The notes under the pieces are model-generated. The model saw only the letters and a list, made by a program, of their open reading frames with translations. It was not told the DNA's origin and made no database searches. DNA of 64,000 bases from Antennarius striatus. Lineage: Eukaryota > Chordata > Actinopteri > Lophiiformes > Antennariidae. Below are positions 12,331 through 23,660 of the stretch, piece after piece (position 1 is the stretch's first letter; each line of letters starts with the position of its first letter). The stretch is from assembly GCF_040054535.1 (NCBI RefSeq), contig NC_090782.1, positions 17,747,501 to 17,811,500 of the forward strand. The letters are read 5' to 3'. A program made the position numbers and the translations under genes.

Positions 12331-14999
12331 AATACCATCCAAATTTGGTTATGATTTTCATGACTACGCTGATTTTTCCAATCAAGAGAGACCTCTGACC
12401 TTTTTTGTTTTAATGTCACATGCAAATTAAAGATGTGCAATATCGTATTAATGACCAAGCTTCATGAAAACATTATAATTTGATAAGAGCAAATGAAGCT
12501 ATAGGAAATGTCGTTGCCACACCCTTAATGTAGAAATGTCTTTGATACGCCTTCAGTGTAACAAAAACATTGGTATTAATGAGCTAAAGAGAATAACCGG
12601 TTGTGATGAAGACTGAAGAGCTCAATCAGAACAAAAGAGGAAGAACTGGTTGACTGGGATTACAATGGTTTTGCAATGAAGCTACAGATGAAAGTGACTG
12701 TAATCAAAGAAATATTATTTTATTCAGAGATATTAAATGAGAGAGAGAGAACTGACATCAACTGAAATGACATTAACCTTGTTTACCTTATCAAGTGTTT
12801 CAAACCTCCCACACTGTAAATCATTAAATTGTATGCTGCACTCCTCGTAGTTGAGTGCAGCAGTGGATCTGAGAGAAAGCAAGATGAACTATGCAATAAA
12901 ATAATGACACACAGTACATCAAATACACGCTGTACATTCTCCTGAACTGTCTTACAACATTATCATAGTCTAACTAGTCTGCAGAAGCCATCAAATCAAA
13001 AGACATCAGTAGCAGATCAAAATACAACTTTAACTGGTAGAGGGAGCCTGAAGTCGTGGTTCACACAAAGTCAGCGCACCATAAAACTGGGTAAAATATA
13101 TTCTTCATCATCATTAACATTTTCAATGAAGCAGAACATGCTGGAATCTTGTTCAGTCAATTTGATGCTTATTCTGCCTGTATGGCATTCACAGCTGAAT
13201 TTCTATCCTACCATCTTTACTAGCTGACTGGGCTTGTTGGTGTGTCACCTGATGGACATGCAACCTAGCAATCCTCTCCTTATGATCAGTGGACAACGAC
13301 AGCCGTAGATTGACTACTGATGACATTATTGTATGGCAGATCTCCTGTCTAACTGAGCTCATCTTCACATTACACATGTGTCCTGCTGTTAGAATTTATA
13401 GATAATCAATTCTTCCATATGTGGTCTCTTTGACTTCAGGAGCTTTTGGCGGAAACTACACGGTATTAACTCACTGAGAGTCCTCTGCCTCTAAATAATC
13501 CCACTAGTGTTTGCAAAAGTCAAGTCTGCCCCCATTGGGTTGGGAGCTTTGTGTGACCAATTAGGCACAATTAATCATCCGACAGATGCATGTGTTGTTA
13601 GGCTACAATTATGTCTTTAGAAAGGTCACCACCAAGGGTGTCGTACAACCCTCACTTCTTTTCCTGTCTCAAGGGAAGATATTGATCAAACAGATCAATC
13701 CTGACCTGATCCTGGCATGAATAGTGATTGAATGTATATCAATATGCGTGTCATCTTTTTATTTCTATAGTATTCCGATCTTATCAAATGCATATTCACA
13801 TAACAGGTAATGACCAAAAGGAGTTTTGTTACAGTACAGTGCTGTAAAATGACGCGTTCTGAAAGAGAGGGTTAAACTGTGCTGAAGTATAAAAAATAAA
13901 TTTGACGGTATAAAGAAGCTCAAATTCTTCCTCTGCTTCTGTGTCATCCTACTTCAGTGTGCTGCCATTTTTTCTTTCTGGTCAAAATCAAGATTAAAGC
14001 ATGATTATTTTAAATGAAATATTACTCAATGAATCATCGGCCCTCAGCTTTTACTTGTATGTTTGTCTAAATCAGTAAATTCTATTTACCTGCCTGCAGC
14101 CTTTATAGGATTCACACACTGAAGCTACATGTCCTGATAGTGTGGGTAGTTACGAAAGTGATTATTTATTGCACAGAGAAAACAAGAAACCAGTTTAAAG
14201 ATAATTTTCTGCTTTGATACCAATTTTCTGCTTTGATAATTTTCTGCTTTTTTCATGCAGATGAACTGACATCAGATGTTAATATCTGCTAATGCTTTGT
14301 CAGCTTTAATACATCTGCCAATAAGGTTATGCAGTTGGTTCAGCTAGTTTGTCTGATTATTACTAGGATTACTTAAAAACAAATTTACAAGAGATTTTCA
14401 TCCAGATCTGTATCTGGATCCAGAAATTAATTTATAGGATTCTTTAACATTTTAAGATAGGGCAGCTTTCATCATTTTGGCTTATAACTTTAGAAGTAAG
14501 CATAGAAATAATGATAACATTTAGTCTGTTGGTAAGTATAAGCCCACTGACATTTAAAACCAAATAAATAATCCTCTATAATCCTTCACTAAAGTTTGAT
14601 ATCATCAATATAATCTCACTCCCAAATTGATTGAAAATAAGAATCAAATTCCCATCTAATCCCGGCTCATCAGACCGGTTTAGGAAAACTTATCTGAGCT
14701 GTCTGAAAGCAATTACAATTACAGTATCCGCACTTTTTTCAGCACCCGTTAGTCAATTTCTCATGCAGCACATTGCTGCTTTGTCAGTGATTGAAGAGGC
14801 GTGTGCACAAGTAAAATTGGAAAATGAAATTCTATTAACACAAGAACAGAGGAATCCATGTGTTGATCACGTGATACAGCTCCACCCTTGATTGTTTTAC
14901 TTACCGGCTGACATTATTTTTCAAACTTTTCTGCATTTGTTCTAAATACCAACATGCCCCAATTATTCCACACTGTTGAAGTCGAGGGCTTCAATCTAC
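12331..14999. other. Intergenic, nothing recognised
   Basis: No gene or named repeat was found. A short local triplication of the word AATTTTCTGCTTTGATA occurs at about 14203-14250. Confidence 0.35.
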
Positions 15000-16392
15000 A
15001 CTTTATTTCATTTACAACATGTTAGTTAATATAATCTTCCACTAAAACATCAAAAACAAATGTCATCTAAGAGTCAAGATGTTCACAAAACATCACATCA
15101 TTGACACTTTTACTCGACTATATGCTCTTTTAATACAACAGAGAAGGAGTGGCTGGCATTGACATCATGGATTCTTTATTGAGACATGTCTCCTATTTTA
15201 AAGCAACGCACATCCACAAGCTGGCAGATTCAATATATACATTACACGATTCATTGCATCATTCAGTCCAACACAGATAAAACTACTGTATGAGGAAAGC
15301 ACACCCAGATCTACGAGCAACAAGGAGAAAGGCTTCCATACATACAGTAGATATGCTCACTGATGTGTTTCACAGGAGAATGGACCTCTTTTCAAATCTT
15401 GATCCTCAGCTGTCAATGAGGGAAGTGCTCATCACAGTATGATGGACCATTTCATGTATTGTGTCATATTGTCTTACCTTGTGAAAGGCGTGAAAATTGG
15501 CCTGTCATTGAAACTAATGTGCTATTCTTTGCTCCTGAATAAATTATACAGATACTTGACCTCACCCTGTTCTCAGTTTTTACCAAGTGCATATCATCAT
15601 CTCATATTCTGTAGTTATTTTTCTCTTTAATTGTCATTTTATAAAGGAAATACTACTATTCACTATTACTTCTATGAATAGTTTAACTTTATTTTTCCAT
15701 CCTGTTTACTTCGACTGCATGAAACATCTATACAGTTACACCATAGAACAAACAGAATGACAGGAACTGACCGACACATTGCATAACCTCATCCTCATTC
15801 CTCTCCTTCCATCACAGTTTTTAAAAGCAGACAGAAACGTTGTTCACCTTCATTTACCCTTTGTTATTTCCAGTAATTCCATCATCACATTACAGTCATT
15901 GTAAAATACGGAGTGTAGAAAATGCTCATCTTGCGCTATTTGCAAATGCTGTGGAAATGGTTAATTCAAGGTTTACAAATAAATGTAACTCAGGGCATTT
16001 AAAGAATGTGTCTCTGTGCTGCAAGTCTGGGAAAAAAAAACATTTATGGCATCTTTACATATTCATGATAAATTACTGAAGAGAGCAGCATTTTCACAGC
16101 CTGTTAGAGGCAGAACAAGCATTGAGACATTGTATAACAATTGTATAACCAGTTTTTGCAGAGAGCATCTTCAGCATGCAGTGAAAGTGGGTCTCCTCCC
16201 ACTGGGTAATGCATTACAATTACTCTGTTTACAAAATCCAAAACATACAGATGATTTTGAGTGCTGATTAAGTTGACGAGTGCACCATCACAGCAGCTCC
16301 AGGTTCAATGACCACGAAAGATGCTCTTCTTTTTTTCTCTGTGAGTAAGCCGTCCAATCATCTTTTCCGTCATAGTAGGCCTCTCATCCTGA
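15000..16392 (-). other. Downstream flank / probable 3' UTR of rxfp3-like
   Basis: This 1.4 kb follows the GPCR stop codon on the minus strand. No other coding exon was seen. The proximal part is likely transcribed as 3' UTR, but I could not fix a polyadenylation site. Confidence 0.3.
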
Positions 16393-17595
16393 TCAGACAT
16401 CCATCTGAACCAGCACCAGAGTAGGCGGTGCTTCAGCCACTTTGGTCTTGCGGCGCAGCACATGCGTCAAGTTTCTGAAGGACGGCGTGGCATGAAGGAG
16501 GAGCTCTTTCAGACCTGCCCGAAACTCTGTGCGAATTAGGCAATAGAGTACAGGGTTCAGGCAGCTGTTGGTATGTGCCAAACAGACAGTCAGGGGGAAG
16601 GCATAGGCCTGGGCATTGTAGAAGGCCTTGCTGAAGGGCACAAGGTCAAACTTAATCAGCACTCCCCACAGTGTCAGTGCCTGATTTGGAAGCCAGCACA
16701 GAAAGAAGCACAGAACCACAATGACAATGGATTTGGTCACTTTGGAGCGGCGACTTTGCCGGCCCTGCTTAACCTCTGGGACTGCAGCACCGGTGACACG
16801 TCGGCTAAGGATTAAGCGCAACAGCAGCAGATAACAAACAGTAATTATGATTAGAGGAATAAGGAAGCCTAGAAGGACCTTTTGTAGATGGTATAGACCC
16901 AGAAGAAGCTGTGGATCCCATCTTCCTGAGTCTGGGAATCGCACTAAGCAGAGCTCCTCATCTGACACCTGAGCACTGGTGGAGAAGATGGCATGAGGCA
17001 ATGTGGCTAACAGAGAGACAACCCAGATGCCCAAGCTTGTCCATTTGGCTCTAGTGGCTGCTGCTCGCCGGCTGTGCATCTTCAGCGCAGAGGAGATAGT
17101 GTAATAGCGTGCCACACTCATCGCTGTGAGGAAGAACACACTGGCATACATGTTCATGGTGGTGACAGAACTGATGATTTTGCACATCACTCGGCCAAAT
17201 GGCCACCGAAAGTCCAAGGCAGTGTCCACCGCCCAAAAGGGTAGCGTCAGAACAAACTGGAGATCTGTGATGGCCAGTCCCATCACGAAGCAGTTGATTG
17301 ATGATTGCTTCTGTCTGTAACGTGAGTGCAGCAAATAGAGAGCCATTGCATTCCCTACCAACCCGACTGCACAGACTGTAGAGTAGACGCATGCTATCAT
17401 CACACGCACCACTAGACTGGAGTTGTCCCCTTGAAATTCCATAATAGATTCCTTAGTGAGGATCTGCAACCAACAGTGCAGTGACAGGTTGCAGGTGGAA
17501 CTTCCACTGCAGTTTCCAACATTTTCGTCCTGTGGTAGTTGCTGCTCACAGGGCTCTGGAGCCAGTGACTGAACTCCAGTGTCATTCAGCTGCAT
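16393..17595 (-). CDS. rxfp3-like: Relaxin-family peptide receptor 3-like GPCR
   Basis: Single-exon frame of 400 residues from ATG 17595 to a stop ending at 16393. The product is a seven-transmembrane plasma-membrane receptor. RXFP3/RXFP4-type receptors bind relaxin-3 or INSL5-like peptides and signal through Gi/o. Visible features: an extracellular N-terminus with N-glycosylation sequons (N4, N28, N36, N58); GN at 81-82 in TM1; LAITD with D111 in TM2; WPFG at 131-134; C138 and C216 for the extracellular disulphide; W191 and P200 in TM4; ELCLVRFPD at 214-222 and LGLYHLQKVLLGF at 232-244, diagnostic for RXFP3; CWLPNQALT at 300-308 in TM6; and NPVLY at 347-351 in TM7. The DRY position reads A-R-Y (162-164). 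Length is somewhat below human RXFP3 because of a shorter C-tail. Teleosts carry several rxfp3 paralogues, and I cannot say which one this is. Confidence 0.93.
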   Translation of the reverse strand: MQLNDTGVQSLAPEPCEQQLPQDENVGNCSGSSTCNLSLHCWLQILTKESIMEFQGDNSSLVVRVMIACVYSTVCAVGLVGNAMALYLLHSRYRQKQSSINCFVMGLAITDLQFVLTLPFWAVDTALDFRWPFGRVMCKIISSVTTMNMYASVFFLTAMSVARYYTISSALKMHSRRAAATRAKWTSLGIWVVSLLATLPHAIFSTSAQVSDEELCLVRFPDSGRWDPQLLLGLYHLQKVLLGFLIPLIIITVCYLLLLRLILSRRVTGAAVPEVKQGRQSRRSKVTKSIVIVVLCFFLCWLPNQALTLWGVLIKFDLVPFSKAFYNAQAYAFPLTVCLAHTNSCLNPVLYCLIRTEFRAGLKELLLHATPSFRNLTHVLRRKTKVAEAPPTLVLVQMDV

Positions 17596-18307
17596 GGCTG
17601 GACTCTAGCGCATATCCCCTTGGACAGCCAAGTTTTACAGCAGTGAATCACACAGGAGAGAAAAAAGGTATGTTGTAGCTTCCTCTGTGTATCTGTGTCA
17701 GTTTGTCTTCCACAGCGCGGCAGATGCAGCCCTCCTCCAAGGTTAGACTGTTCTCCGCTCTCCGCGACTACTGGCAGCTTTGCGCTCCCTGACCATTTAT
17801 AGGATCTCCGTGAACGCGCAGAAGCTCAGTCGCGCTGTCGACACTGTTCTCATCTGCTATTGGACCAAAGCAAATTTACGCCCTGATTGTCCGTTGCAAA
17901 TCATGGTATCCCGGTTTGTCTGTCAAGTGAAGCTTGGTGTGCTTTTTTTGTTTTTTTGTTTTTTTGCCAAGATAACGGCACCTTACAGAAAATCACGTTT
18001 GTGCTGAGCAGCTTGTAAGCGGGAGCTTTGGAGACAACAGCGCGCTTTGCGCAGAGCTTTGAGAAGGACGCTCTCTGCTTTAGTCTGACTAGATTAACAC
18101 ATTGTTCAGTTTTTATGTTGTCATTTCACACATGATGATGGTGGACAAGAAATATCTGAAAGTACAGTGAAGTTTAGTGGGTTTTCAATGTTGTTGTTTT
18201 TTTTGTTTTTGGTCCTTTGGAATACGGGCATCCACACATGACACGCATTTTGTACTCGCACAAAACATTAAATAGGATAAAGCTTCAGAGGGTAGTTGTT
18301 TCTTCCG
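17596..18307 (-). promoter_or_regulatory. 5' flank / promoter region of rxfp3-like
   Basis: This is the sequence upstream of the receptor start on the minus strand. It is more GC-rich than its surroundings around 17700-17870 and 18000-18080, as expected near a transcription start. No TATA box or start site could be assigned with confidence. Confidence 0.3.
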
Positions 18308-18417
<110 letters not shown>

Positions 18418-18420
18418 TGC

Positions 18421-20370
18421 TTTTTAACAAATCCCATGGTTGCTGTTTCTTTCTAGAGGAAAAAGAGGAAACGGGGTCAGAATCCTCCCTGAAAGTCTTA
18501 AACACAACAAGAGAATCCAGCTTTTTTTTCTCTCCACACATTGTTTTTGTTGCCAACAATATTGCTAATGATACTGATGTGAATCATTCTGTTAATAATA
18601 GTGAAAATTGTGCATGCTATCTCTTTAAAGGTAACTAATTATCCAAAATATATTTATAACATCGCATACATTTTCATTTCTTGTGATTACCGATTACCTT
18701 TTACAGGTTGAGAGAAACTGAACAGTTCTTGTTGTGTTTTTTGCACACGATTGCGACTATCATTACGCAAATCATTCTGTTTGGTATGCACAGGAGTTAT
18801 ATTGCAGAAACTTTCTAAACAAATTAACAGAAGTAATTATATTCTTTTGTGAGTATTAAATGCCTAATATTACTTATTTAAGAACACATCTCATTCAAAT
18901 CAATCTGCTTCACATTGCACAAGACTTTTTTCTGTCCTTCTAAATTGTAATATTTCAGATCATATAACCCGCTACATAACTCTGAAATCAAAATGTACTT
19001 GTCATGAGCTCTTGTTTGTCTGGACCAAGTGGGGAAACAAGCTGTGCCACCTGTGGTAGGTATAGTAACACTGATGACAGTAAAAATAGATGTGCCTTAA
19101 ACAAAACCTGCGTTGTTTTGGAATCATGCCCCTTCTCTGCAGGCAAACCCTCCTGTAAGATTCGATAACATTAAAAAGACATGACTGGGTTAAAAGAATT
19201 AATATGCACTGTTCAAATCCCTTCCGACCCAGTTCTTGTCATCTTAATACCCATTAAACCTCCAAATGTGCAAGCACTGACAGTGTGCCTGGTTTAATGT
19301 TCTATGCATTCAAATCTGTGATGTGAAATGAGTCAACAGAGGCTGCTTTCTTAGCACCTCACATTTCTTGTTGTACACCAACCAAACTAGCTTTAATCTT
19401 CTCCAAACTAATTCTCATCTTTCAGCACCGCAATCAAGGACACCTCAAATTAACTCTGTAATTGTAATGCAGATAAAATCATAAGTACTTACAAGAGCTG
19501 CTGAAAAGTTGCCAGCATGGCGTATCTGGTTAATTTACTGTCACTGAATTAATAGGTGTCAGTTGATGTTGAACAAGTAAAGAGTAGTAACTTTTGTGTG
19601 TCTCTTAAGATCACAGATGCAAACACAGTCAGTCTTACTTGGCCAAAACATACTCAAGAGGTTGAGAAAACCCATAGAGTTAGAATTTACAAAATACTTT
19701 CTAACGAGAAAAAGAACCCTACTTGAAACCACCATTGTGATAACTGATATGCAACAGACTTTATTTTACAGAATTTAATGGTTTCCAGTTGGACTTTATG
19801 TTAAAAGCACACAGCCCGATGCCATCCCTGTAACTCATGATGTCAACAACATATATAAAGATCTAAGGCAAATAGGGCTTCTTCACGTTTTCTGTTTAAT
19901 GTTGGAACAACTAATTATGTTGTTTGACATCCTTACCTCACTATGGCAATAGAAAACCTATTCATAAAGTCCTCCTGTCCTGTTTATCTGGGAAATTGTC
20001 CCCAAATCAGAAAATTCCTCAAAGTGGGTCCGCCCGGACATCTCAACATTCGCTCTCTGTGTTTAGTCTCTATGTTTCTGGCCTTCTTCTCCAGTTTGAC
20101 GTGTTTTAAGCCTACTGTCAATATACCCTGGAGCTGAACTGAGCCTTTTTTGCACAGATGAGAAGGTTCTACCATTTTAATCCTTGCATGAAAATACCTT
20201 GTGGTAGCTGGGTTTGGTTAGAGTGAATGGGCAGCGCACTACGTTACAGTAGTGCACTGGACCTGAGAGAGGACGCCTATGAGTCTGTGAGACGGGAGAG
20301 ATATTCCACACTGTAAAGTAGATCACTGAGAAGAACCCACATTATGAGCATTAGTCATTATCTACAGCTT
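18421..20370. other. Intergenic, nothing recognised
   Basis: AT-rich sequence with no supported exon, RNA gene or repeat family. A small inverted repeat, GCACTAC...GTAGTGC, lies near 20237-20256. Confidence 0.35.
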
Positions 20371-20375
20371 GTTCC

Positions 20376-20610
20376 GCTCATGGCGGGCCGTGGGGTTTGC
20401 TGGATTCTAAACCAGTTGACTTGTGGTTGAGAGACGGGGGACACTCCGACCACAACGCCAGATGAAAGACAAACAACCACTCACACGCACACTCACACCT
20501 ACGGGCAAGTCGGACTGATCGGTTCACCTAAGATGTATGTTTTTGGAGGTGGGAGGAAGCAGAACGCAGGAAGAACCCATGCTGATATGACAGGAACATA
20601 CAAACTCCCT
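20376..20610 (-). mobile_element. Fish dispersed SINE-like repeat, minus orientation
   Basis: Carries GTTTTTGGAGGTGGGAGGAA followed by AGAACGCAGGAAGAACCC, and upstream CAACCACTCACACGCACACT. These are the reverse-strand signatures of the widespread fish element also seen at 26935-27040, 44968-45195, 48395-48720 and 63719-64000. The copy is diverged and its ends are approximate. Confidence 0.6.
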
Positions 20611-23346
20611 CCCTCAATGTGGACAACAAAGATAACTTACTTTGTATAATTGTGTGGGTGATATTATTTGCGTTTCAAAAAGATGTGGTTTTCTTAATGA
20701 CACCATTCAATTAATAATACTTTAATCAAATTTTCTGGTTTCCAGTTAATTAATGCAGTAATCATGTGTAAAGACTTTAAGCCACGAGAACACTACATGA
20801 CTAATTTCCTCAATGAAGAACAACACAAATGTCTCAATATTTCATTAAGTCATAACAATTCAATCGGATTTATAAATTAGTCACTATATTTAGTATGCAG
20901 TCTTACTATAAACTGTTCTAAAAAGATTACGCTGCATAATCTGTGTGTTTTTTACACAGTTGCATGTAGTTACATTATAGCTTAGTCTGTGTGTAAGCAG
21001 TAAAAGAAATCACAGAGGCTTTCACTTAACCATGGTTCTGCTGTGTGGAAATGGGTGTGGAAATGTCACTGATAAATGCATTTATTACTTTCGTATGATT
21101 ATAAAGTGATCAACTGTTGTGTCATTGTAGAGCACACATTTTGGTAAGGCCAACTTCCCCCGCCCCATTTACTGCTGGCGTTTGCAATCATATCTGTTAC
21201 CATCAAATGATTTATCCACAAATCAATAAATAAATCTACAGTATATTGTCTGTAATGGTAGATCCACATCTATATTTTCAGATATCTCCTCCAATTTTAC
21301 ATTGAACATACACGAAAAACAAAAATAGAAAACATAAAACTTGTATTGATTTATCCCTGGACATTCAAGCTTGTAAATATGTATAGAATAACTAATATTA
21401 ACTTATCTGGTTTGCAAAAAGATAATTAGTTAAGAGGAAAGTTTGGAGGCCTTTGGGAAGTTTATAAGGGTCTTTGTAAACTCTTCAAACAAACTTCTAA
21501 TTTGTAGATTAAAAAGACAGCAGACAGGATAACTATGATGATTTGTTTAGGTAAACACTCTGTCTTCCTATCAATCACTGATGAAACTTATCAGGTACTA
21601 ATCAATGGATACACACAGATTTAGTTAATCAAAGGTTAAGGTACTAATTACACTTGACCCTCCTCAAAAGACCTTGATTAGAGTGTCACATGAAAGAGGA
21701 TGGGAGGGCTTGAGCTCATACAGAGACAGGAACAGTCAACCATTTAATGTAATGAAGGTAATATTGCAGCAGCTCTCTGAGCGAGAAGTGAAGACACTAT
21801 CACTGTTACAGGTCCCATATACAGTATATGGGGATTTATTCCCCTGCATACAGATAACCACAAGTCAGTCAGTCAGTCAGTCAGTCAGTCAGTCACTCTG
21901 TCCGTCCAAGGCTTTTCTTGCCTCATGATTTGCTTTACATCAGATTCCTCTTGAAATGCAACAACTAGATGACTAGAGGGGTGGAAGACCAATAGAGCAA
22001 TTGAAACTGCTTCCCCCTGAAGTGTGTGTGGATCGCTGGGGCTCGGAATCTAACAGTCCTATCTGGAGAAACAAATTACTTTGACGGTCTTGCTTTGGCC
22101 GAACCAATCTCAATTTACTCTTAAACCTTAAGAAGGAACAAGATTGACTCCAGCTTAGAGTCTGGCTTGTTTCAACCTAAGTGTGTAAGACAGAACATGT
22201 TCAATGTCCAGATGCATTCTATGACAAGGAACACGTCATAAGACTTACTGCAAAGCTGCACAATTATTCAGCCTGTTTAAAGCCAAAAATTCAAGTATTA
22301 ACATAAATACAGATAATGCTGTAGTGTCAAAAACTTTCTCTGACCACAACTTAAATAGATCAAAACAAGACCATTTTTGAATGAATAAGATAAAATCTAT
22401 TCAGGAGATGTGACATACAAAAAAGCTGACAAAATTAAGTTATTTAAATGCCTTTAATGTTTAACACAATTTTTGTGTTAAAGGAATGGCATTTATTCTT
22501 CAAGTTTCATATTTTTATTGAAATGGGAGCCGTAGCAATGGCTTATTATTGTTGTTGTTTTTTAAATTGAATGAGAATAATGCCCACTCATTTTCTACGG
22601 TGAATCATTTCATCACAGACTGGAGTCTCTTTTCAATCCTGTGAAGCAGAAATTTGAATAGAAAATGGGATAAAGGACCAGCCAGGCACTGTGAGTGCTG
22701 TGGCACAACCTATAAGCTTGCTCTTCATCGAGTAAAAATATCAGCATTTCAATTATTGAGTAAGAACTCTGAGTCATGAGATAAGAGGTCATCTATTTCA
22801 ACTTTGGTCCAGTTTTCTGTCTCAGTCAGTAAAAGAGTGCTTTTAATAACATGAACGTTCAGTCAGTGAAGTCCATTTGTTATTACTGCAGCAGTTACAC
22901 TCCACAGAGAAAATTATTCTAGTTTCCTGCTGATCTACCAATTAATGAATTGAAACTAATTCATTAAATCATTCAATGAAAACACATTTTCATAATCATT
23001 TGACATTTGTAAAATTATCCACTTGGATTAACAATGTACACATATATACGGGTCTATACAGTTGGGTTTTACCAGTGTTAAACACGTTAATTTGTCCTTT
23101 TGTTTTATCAGAGTCACCGTATGACACACAGGTTATATGAATGTGAGATTCAAATTCTTACATATAAAAACAATGTTTCAAAAAAACAAGGAAAAAATAT
23201 AAAGATGTACTAACTATAAATTAAAGGCAAAAAAGGATTGATTACAACCTAATTTTCATGCCTGTGCAAACATAAGTCTCAGATAATCCATCTCCATTAG
23301 GAGGTTTGCGGAATTCGTTTGGGGATCATTTAATTTAATTCAATTT
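20611..23346. other. Intergenic between rxfp3-like and creb3l3, downstream of creb3l3
   Basis: No additional coding exon was found. It contains a (GTCA)n run at 21863-21894 and a perfect 10-bp inverted repeat, TTAATGAATT/AATTCATTAA, at 22942-22967. The part next to 23346 should hold the creb3l3 3' UTR, but the polyadenylation signal is not assigned. Confidence 0.4.
21863..21894. repeat. (GTCA)n microsatellite
   Basis: Eight tandem AGTC/GTCA units, short and uninterrupted. Confidence 0.9.
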
Positions 23347-23660
23347 TTACATGTCATCAGCATGTGGTCGCAGTTTGGCAGATCGGTAGGGATCCCAGGT
23401 CAAAGTGGTGATGTGCCCACTGATTGGGTTTATATGGAAATGATCCATCGTTTCTTCCTGACTGCTGTTCATAGACATAGGCTCCAAAGTGTTCCGATGT
23501 TGACTCACTCCCAGGTTTCCCATAATTTTGCTAACATCCTCGAATTCCTGGTCTTTTGGGAAATGCCGGTGGAGAGGCTCAGATTCCTCCGGAGAGAATG
23601 GTGGATCGCTGACATGGTGCACACGGGAAGCCTGAAGGTTCTGCAGGGACCGTGACTGGA
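23347..23660 (-). CDS. creb3l3: creb3l3 exon 10 (lumenal C-terminus)
   Basis: 314 bp to a TAA at 23349-23347. After the split Ile codon it reads [18 protein letters not shown], aligning with the mammalian text just after the membrane helix, and ends RPHADDM. Contains one N-S-S glycosylation sequon. I could not pin down the site-1 protease site. Confidence 0.8.

Noticed and set aside
17051..17392. Overlapping 113-codon frame on the same strand as the receptor
   Set aside because: Out-of-frame shadow of the rxfp3-like coding sequence.
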